From Rossellomorea aquimaris (GTDB lineage Bacteria > Bacillota > Bacilli > Bacillales > Fictibacillaceae): a stretch of DNA of 64,000 nucleotides. The DNA is taken from assembly GCA_020524245.1 (NCBI GenBank), contig JAIVLN010000003.1, forward strand, positions 62,001 through 126,000. The letters are read 5' to 3'. Under the pieces are notes generated by a model. It did not search any database. It was not told where the DNA came from and saw nothing but the letters and a program-made list of their open reading frames with translations. The first letter of the stretch is position 1, and the number at the start of each line of letters is the position of its first letter. Made by a program: the position numbers and the translations under genes. This document shows positions 61,520 to 64,000 of the stretch, one piece after another.

Positions 61520-62074
61520 CTACTGGATGAGTTTAAATTCAGAGACTGGCCAATAACGTAAATTCACTTCTCCTACGATGTTTTCCATTGGTACAAAGCC
61601 GATGTGACGACTGTCGATGCTGTGCAGGCGGTTGTCCCCTAGAACGAAAACCGTACCTTCAGGAACCCGTACTTTTTTCGTGATATCTTTCAAAGTGAAG
61701 TCTCCAGTCAATTGCGATCCTTGCTGCAGGTCTTCACGGAAACGCTCTAAATATGGCTCATCTACCGGTTTATCATTGATGAATAGTTTATCATTGCGGT
61801 ACTCAATCTTATCACCAGGGAGGCCAATTACGCGTTTGATGTAGTCTTCTTCTTCATTCGCTCTAAAAACAATTAAATCGAAACGATTAGGATCAGAGAT
61901 GTCATAATTAATTTTATTGACAATTAAACGGTTGCCTTCTTGGATCGTCGGCATCATCGATTCTCCGAATACGACATAATTCGTAAACAAGAAATGACGA
62001 ACGACAAATGCAATCAGAAGGGCAATACCGATTGCTTTAACCCATTCCCAAAAACTGTTCTTTGTTTTGGTCAT
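61520..62074 (-). CDS. lepB: Signal peptidase I
   Basis: A 184-residue type I signal peptidase (Sip type). It has one N-terminal membrane anchor (about 12-30), catalytic Ser39 in GESMMPT, catalytic Lys80 in DYIKRVIGLPGD, and the late GDNRLHSIDSRHIG. It removes signal peptides of secreted proteins outside the membrane. Which Sip paralogue it matches is uncertain. No ideal ribosome binding site is seen before the ATG. Confidence 0.93.
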   Translation of the reverse strand: MTKTKNSFWEWVKAIGIALLIAFVVRHFLFTNYVVFGESMMPTIQEGNRLIVNKINYDISDPNRFDLIVFRANEEEDYIKRVIGLPGDKIEYRNDKLFINDKPVDEPYLERFREDLQQGSQLTGDFTLKDITKKVRVPEGTVFVLGDNRLHSIDSRHIGFVPMENIVGEVNLRYWPVSEFKLIQ

Positions 62075-62205
62075 GTATGTTTACACACCCTTTTTTACCT
62101 TTGATATCTTTAATCTACCATTTTATACAATTTAATAGCAAGTGCACCAAAGGTTAAACTTGTGTAAAGTTTTTGACAAACCTTACATACATCGGTGCCT
62201 ACATC

Positions 62206-62345
62206 GGTGCCAGGTACGATAATTCAACGTAGGTGTATCAACGGTTCTCTTAACGTACCTGGCACCATTTTGCAAGCTTACTCCCCCAACGGTTTACAAA
62301 TGGTACCTGGTACCGTCACAGGTACCGTCACAAAAAGGTGGTGCC
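62206..62345. repeat. Inverted and direct repeats rich in GGTACC/GGTGCC
   Basis: GGTGCCAGGTACG (62206-62218) and CGTACCTGGCACC (62254-62266) are perfect 13-nt inverted copies. Nearby are a duplicated CATCGGTGCC (62190-62211), GGTACCTGGTACC (62302-62314) and two GGTACCGTCAC copies (62310-62331). Located between lepB and prkA; the 62075-62411 gap has no other feature except the prkA terminator. Confidence 0.8.
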
Positions 62346-62349
62346 AATC

Positions 62350-62379
62350 AAAAAAAGGCGCACTGCTGTACGCCTTTTC
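62350..62379 (-). terminator. prkA terminator
   Basis: Stem AAAGGCG/CGCCTTT, loop of about 10 nt, then TTTTTG on the minus strand. Confidence 0.85.
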
Positions 62380-62411
62380 TCCTTGATCCCAACATATACC
62401 CTTGTCATCTT

Positions 62412-64000
62412 CTAGCGATTCAGCAGGCTTCCGACATAGCGGAGCAGCTCATTCGCTGAGATGGAGTTGTAGCCGTGCTCATCAATCAAGCGAGCAATGA
62501 CTTCATTCACCTTCTTCAGCTGTGATTCATCCGGAGTCTTCGTGGACGTCGTAATCTTCACAACATCCTTCAGATCAGCGAATAACTTCTTCTGAATCGC
62601 TTCTCGTAAACGCTCATGAGAATTGTAGTCGAATTTCTTACCTTTACGTGCATATGCCGAGATACGAATCAGAATCTCCTCACGAAACGCTTTCTTCGCA
62701 TTCTCAGAAATACCGATCTGCTCTTCAATGGAACGCATGAGCTTTTCGTCTGGATTCATCTCATCACCGGTCAATGGATCGCGAAGCTTATTTTTATTAC
62801 AATACGCTTCCACGTTATCCAGATAATTGTCCATAAGCGTCTTCGCAGACTCTTCATACGAATAGACGAAAGCCTTCTGAACTTCTTTCTTCGCGATATC
62901 GTCATATTCTTTACGTGCGACCGAAATGAAATTGATGTACTTCTCGCGATCTTCCTTCGAGATCGATGCATGCTGATCAAGCCCATCCTTCAACGAACGT
63001 AACACATCCAGTGGATTGATCGCAGGTACTTCTTTACGTATGATGGCAGATGAAATACGGTTGATGACATAACGCGGATCGATTCCGCTCATACCTTCAT
63101 CATTGAATTCCTTCTTCATTTCCTCGACATCCGCCGTGTTGAAGCCCTCTACATTTTCACCATCGTAGAGTCGCATCTTTTTCACGACATCGACACCTTG
63201 CTTCGACGACTCCTTCAACCTCGTCAATACAGAGAAAATCGCTGCAACACGTAAGGCATGAGGCGCAATATGAATGTCCCCGATGTCACTGTCCCTGATC
63301 ATCTTCTCATAAATCTTCTCTTCTTCAGTCACCTTCAAGTTATAAGGAATCGGCATGACGATGATCCGTGAATGCAACGCTTCATTTTTCTTATTCGAAA
63401 TGAACGACTTGTACTCTGCTTCATTCGTATGCGCTACAATCAGTTCATCAGCCGAGATCAACGCAAATCGACCTGCCTTGAAATTCCCCTCTTGCGTTAA
63501 CGACAATAAGTGCCATAAGAACTTCTCATCACACTTCAACATTTCCTGGAACTCCATCATCCCTCGGTTCGCTTTATTCAACTCACCGTCAAATCGGTAG
63601 GCACGTGGATCAGACTCAGAACCGAATTCGGCAATCGTCGAAAAGTCGATACTGCCGGTCAGATCAGCGATATCTTGAGACTTAGGGTCTGACGGACTGA
63701 ACGTCCCTATCCCAGTCCGCTTATCTTCACTGAAAAAGATTCGCTCAACCATCATGTCTTCAATCCGACCATCGAACTCCTGTTCCAAACGCATCATGTT
63801 CAGCGGAGACAAAGAACCTTCAATACGAATGCCATACTCTTTGTGGAAATCATCCCGCATGTTGTGAGGAATCAAGTGCAACGGATCCTCATGCATCGGA
63901 CATCCTTTGATGGCATAAACCGCGCCTTCGTCTGTCTTGGAGTAAGCTTCCAGTCCCCTTTTCAGCATCGTAACGATTGTCGATTTACCTCCACTGACTG
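62412..64000 (-). CDS. prkA: Serine protein kinase PrkA, 5' partial
   Basis: About 529 residues are in the window; the N-terminal part lies beyond the right edge. At the edge the frame shows the end of the P-loop (SGGKST) followed by TDEGAVYAIKGCPMHEDPLHLIP, the AAA-like PrkA domain. The C-terminal kinase-like half (SISKEDREKYINFISVARKEY, YLDNVEAYCNKNKLRDP) is complete. In B. subtilis it is SigE-dependent, supports sporulation, and has been proposed to act as an ATP-dependent protease as well. It works with YhbH and SpoVR. Confidence 0.95.
   Translation of the reverse strand, partial: VSGGKSTIVTMLKRGLEAYSKTDEGAVYAIKGCPMHEDPLHLIPHNMRDDFHKEYGIRIEGSLSPLNMMRLEQEFDGRIEDMMVERIFFSEDKRTGIGTFSPSDPKSQDIADLTGSIDFSTIAEFGSESDPRAYRFDGELNKANRGMMEFQEMLKCDEKFLWHLLSLTQEGNFKAGRFALISADELIVAHTNEAEYKSFISNKKNEALHSRIIVMPIPYNLKVTEEEKIYEKMIRDSDIGDIHIAPHALRVAAIFSVLTRLKESSKQGVDVVKKMRLYDGENVEGFNTADVEEMKKEFNDEGMSGIDPRYVINRISSAIIRKEVPAINPLDVLRSLKDGLDQHASISKEDREKYINFISVARKEYDDIAKKEVQKAFVYSYEESAKTLMDNYLDNVEAYCNKNKLRDPLTGDEMNPDEKLMRSIEEQIGISENAKKAFREEILIRISAYARKGKKFDYNSHERLREAIQKKLFADLKDVVKITTSTKTPDESQLKKVNEVIARLIDEHGYNSISANELLRYVGSLLNR

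Overview
The window is a chromosomal segment of a spore-forming Bacillaceae bacterium. Many genes are recognisable orthologues of the Bacillus subtilis scoC-prsA-yha-yhe-yhc-yhb region. Several traits suggest a salt-adapted relative such as Halobacillus: a complete osmoprotective proline operon (proHJA type), a KtrD-like potassium transporter and tandem YheC/YheD spore-coat proteins. The genus is an inference. There is no rRNA, tRNA, CRISPR array, prophage or insertion sequence that I can support.

Layout. 1-4900: scoC (cut by the left edge), yhaI, small membrane and YjcZ-type genes, and the extracytoplasmic foldase prsA. 4580-15700 (minus strand): yhaL, yhaM, an MFS efflux pump, a CssRS-like secretion-stress two-component system, yhaN, yhaO, and the yhaPQ ABC exporter. 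The TCS and pump sit inside what is a compact yhaO-yhaN-yhaM unit in B. subtilis. A LexA-like box precedes yhaO. 15800-22900: yhzD, a NUDIX hydrolase, cytochrome c-551, aldehyde dehydrogenase, a HAD phosphatase with an apparent CTG start, an AAC(3)-type acetyltransferase, yheA and yheB. 22970-31500: three tandem ATP-grasp YheC/YheD paralogues with a tiny downstream gene, a PucR-type regulator, msmX with a cre site, and an amino-acid ABC transporter lacking its ATPase. 31500-39000: zinc-ribbon protein, alpha/beta SASP, ktrD, psd, an SDR protein, a zinc-dependent phospholipase-like protein and an Atg22-like MFS protein. 39000-46100: the heterodimeric multidrug ABC exporter bmrC-bmrD with a well-formed attenuation leader, a DUF2087 regulator and spoVR. 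46300-49900: the proline operon. 49900-64000: small accessory genes, pgcA, yhcX-VOC-yhcW, yhcV, comFB, a secreted ComEC-like metallo-hydrolase, yhbH, signal peptidase I and prkA (cut by the right edge).

How genes work together. PrsA, CssRS and signal peptidase I serve protein secretion and its stress response. SpoVR, YhbH and PrkA (a conserved trio), YhaL, YheC/D, the YjcZ-like peptides and the SASP serve sporulation. ProHJA and KtrD serve osmoadaptation. YhaO-YhaN form an SbcCD-like nuclease/ATPase.

The strongest unexplained signals are intergenic. (1) Six arrays of diverged short repeats keep exact 20- or 21-nt spacing (two DNA helical turns) although their sequences fall into four different families; five lie just beyond an intrinsic terminator. 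(2) A fold-back repeat of about 300 bp has three long copies, a possible empty shell and a fragment. (3) The bmrCD leader contains a 28-codon ORF with a strong Shine-Dalgarno, a possible antiterminator pairing, two intrinsic terminators and a second 18-codon ORF.
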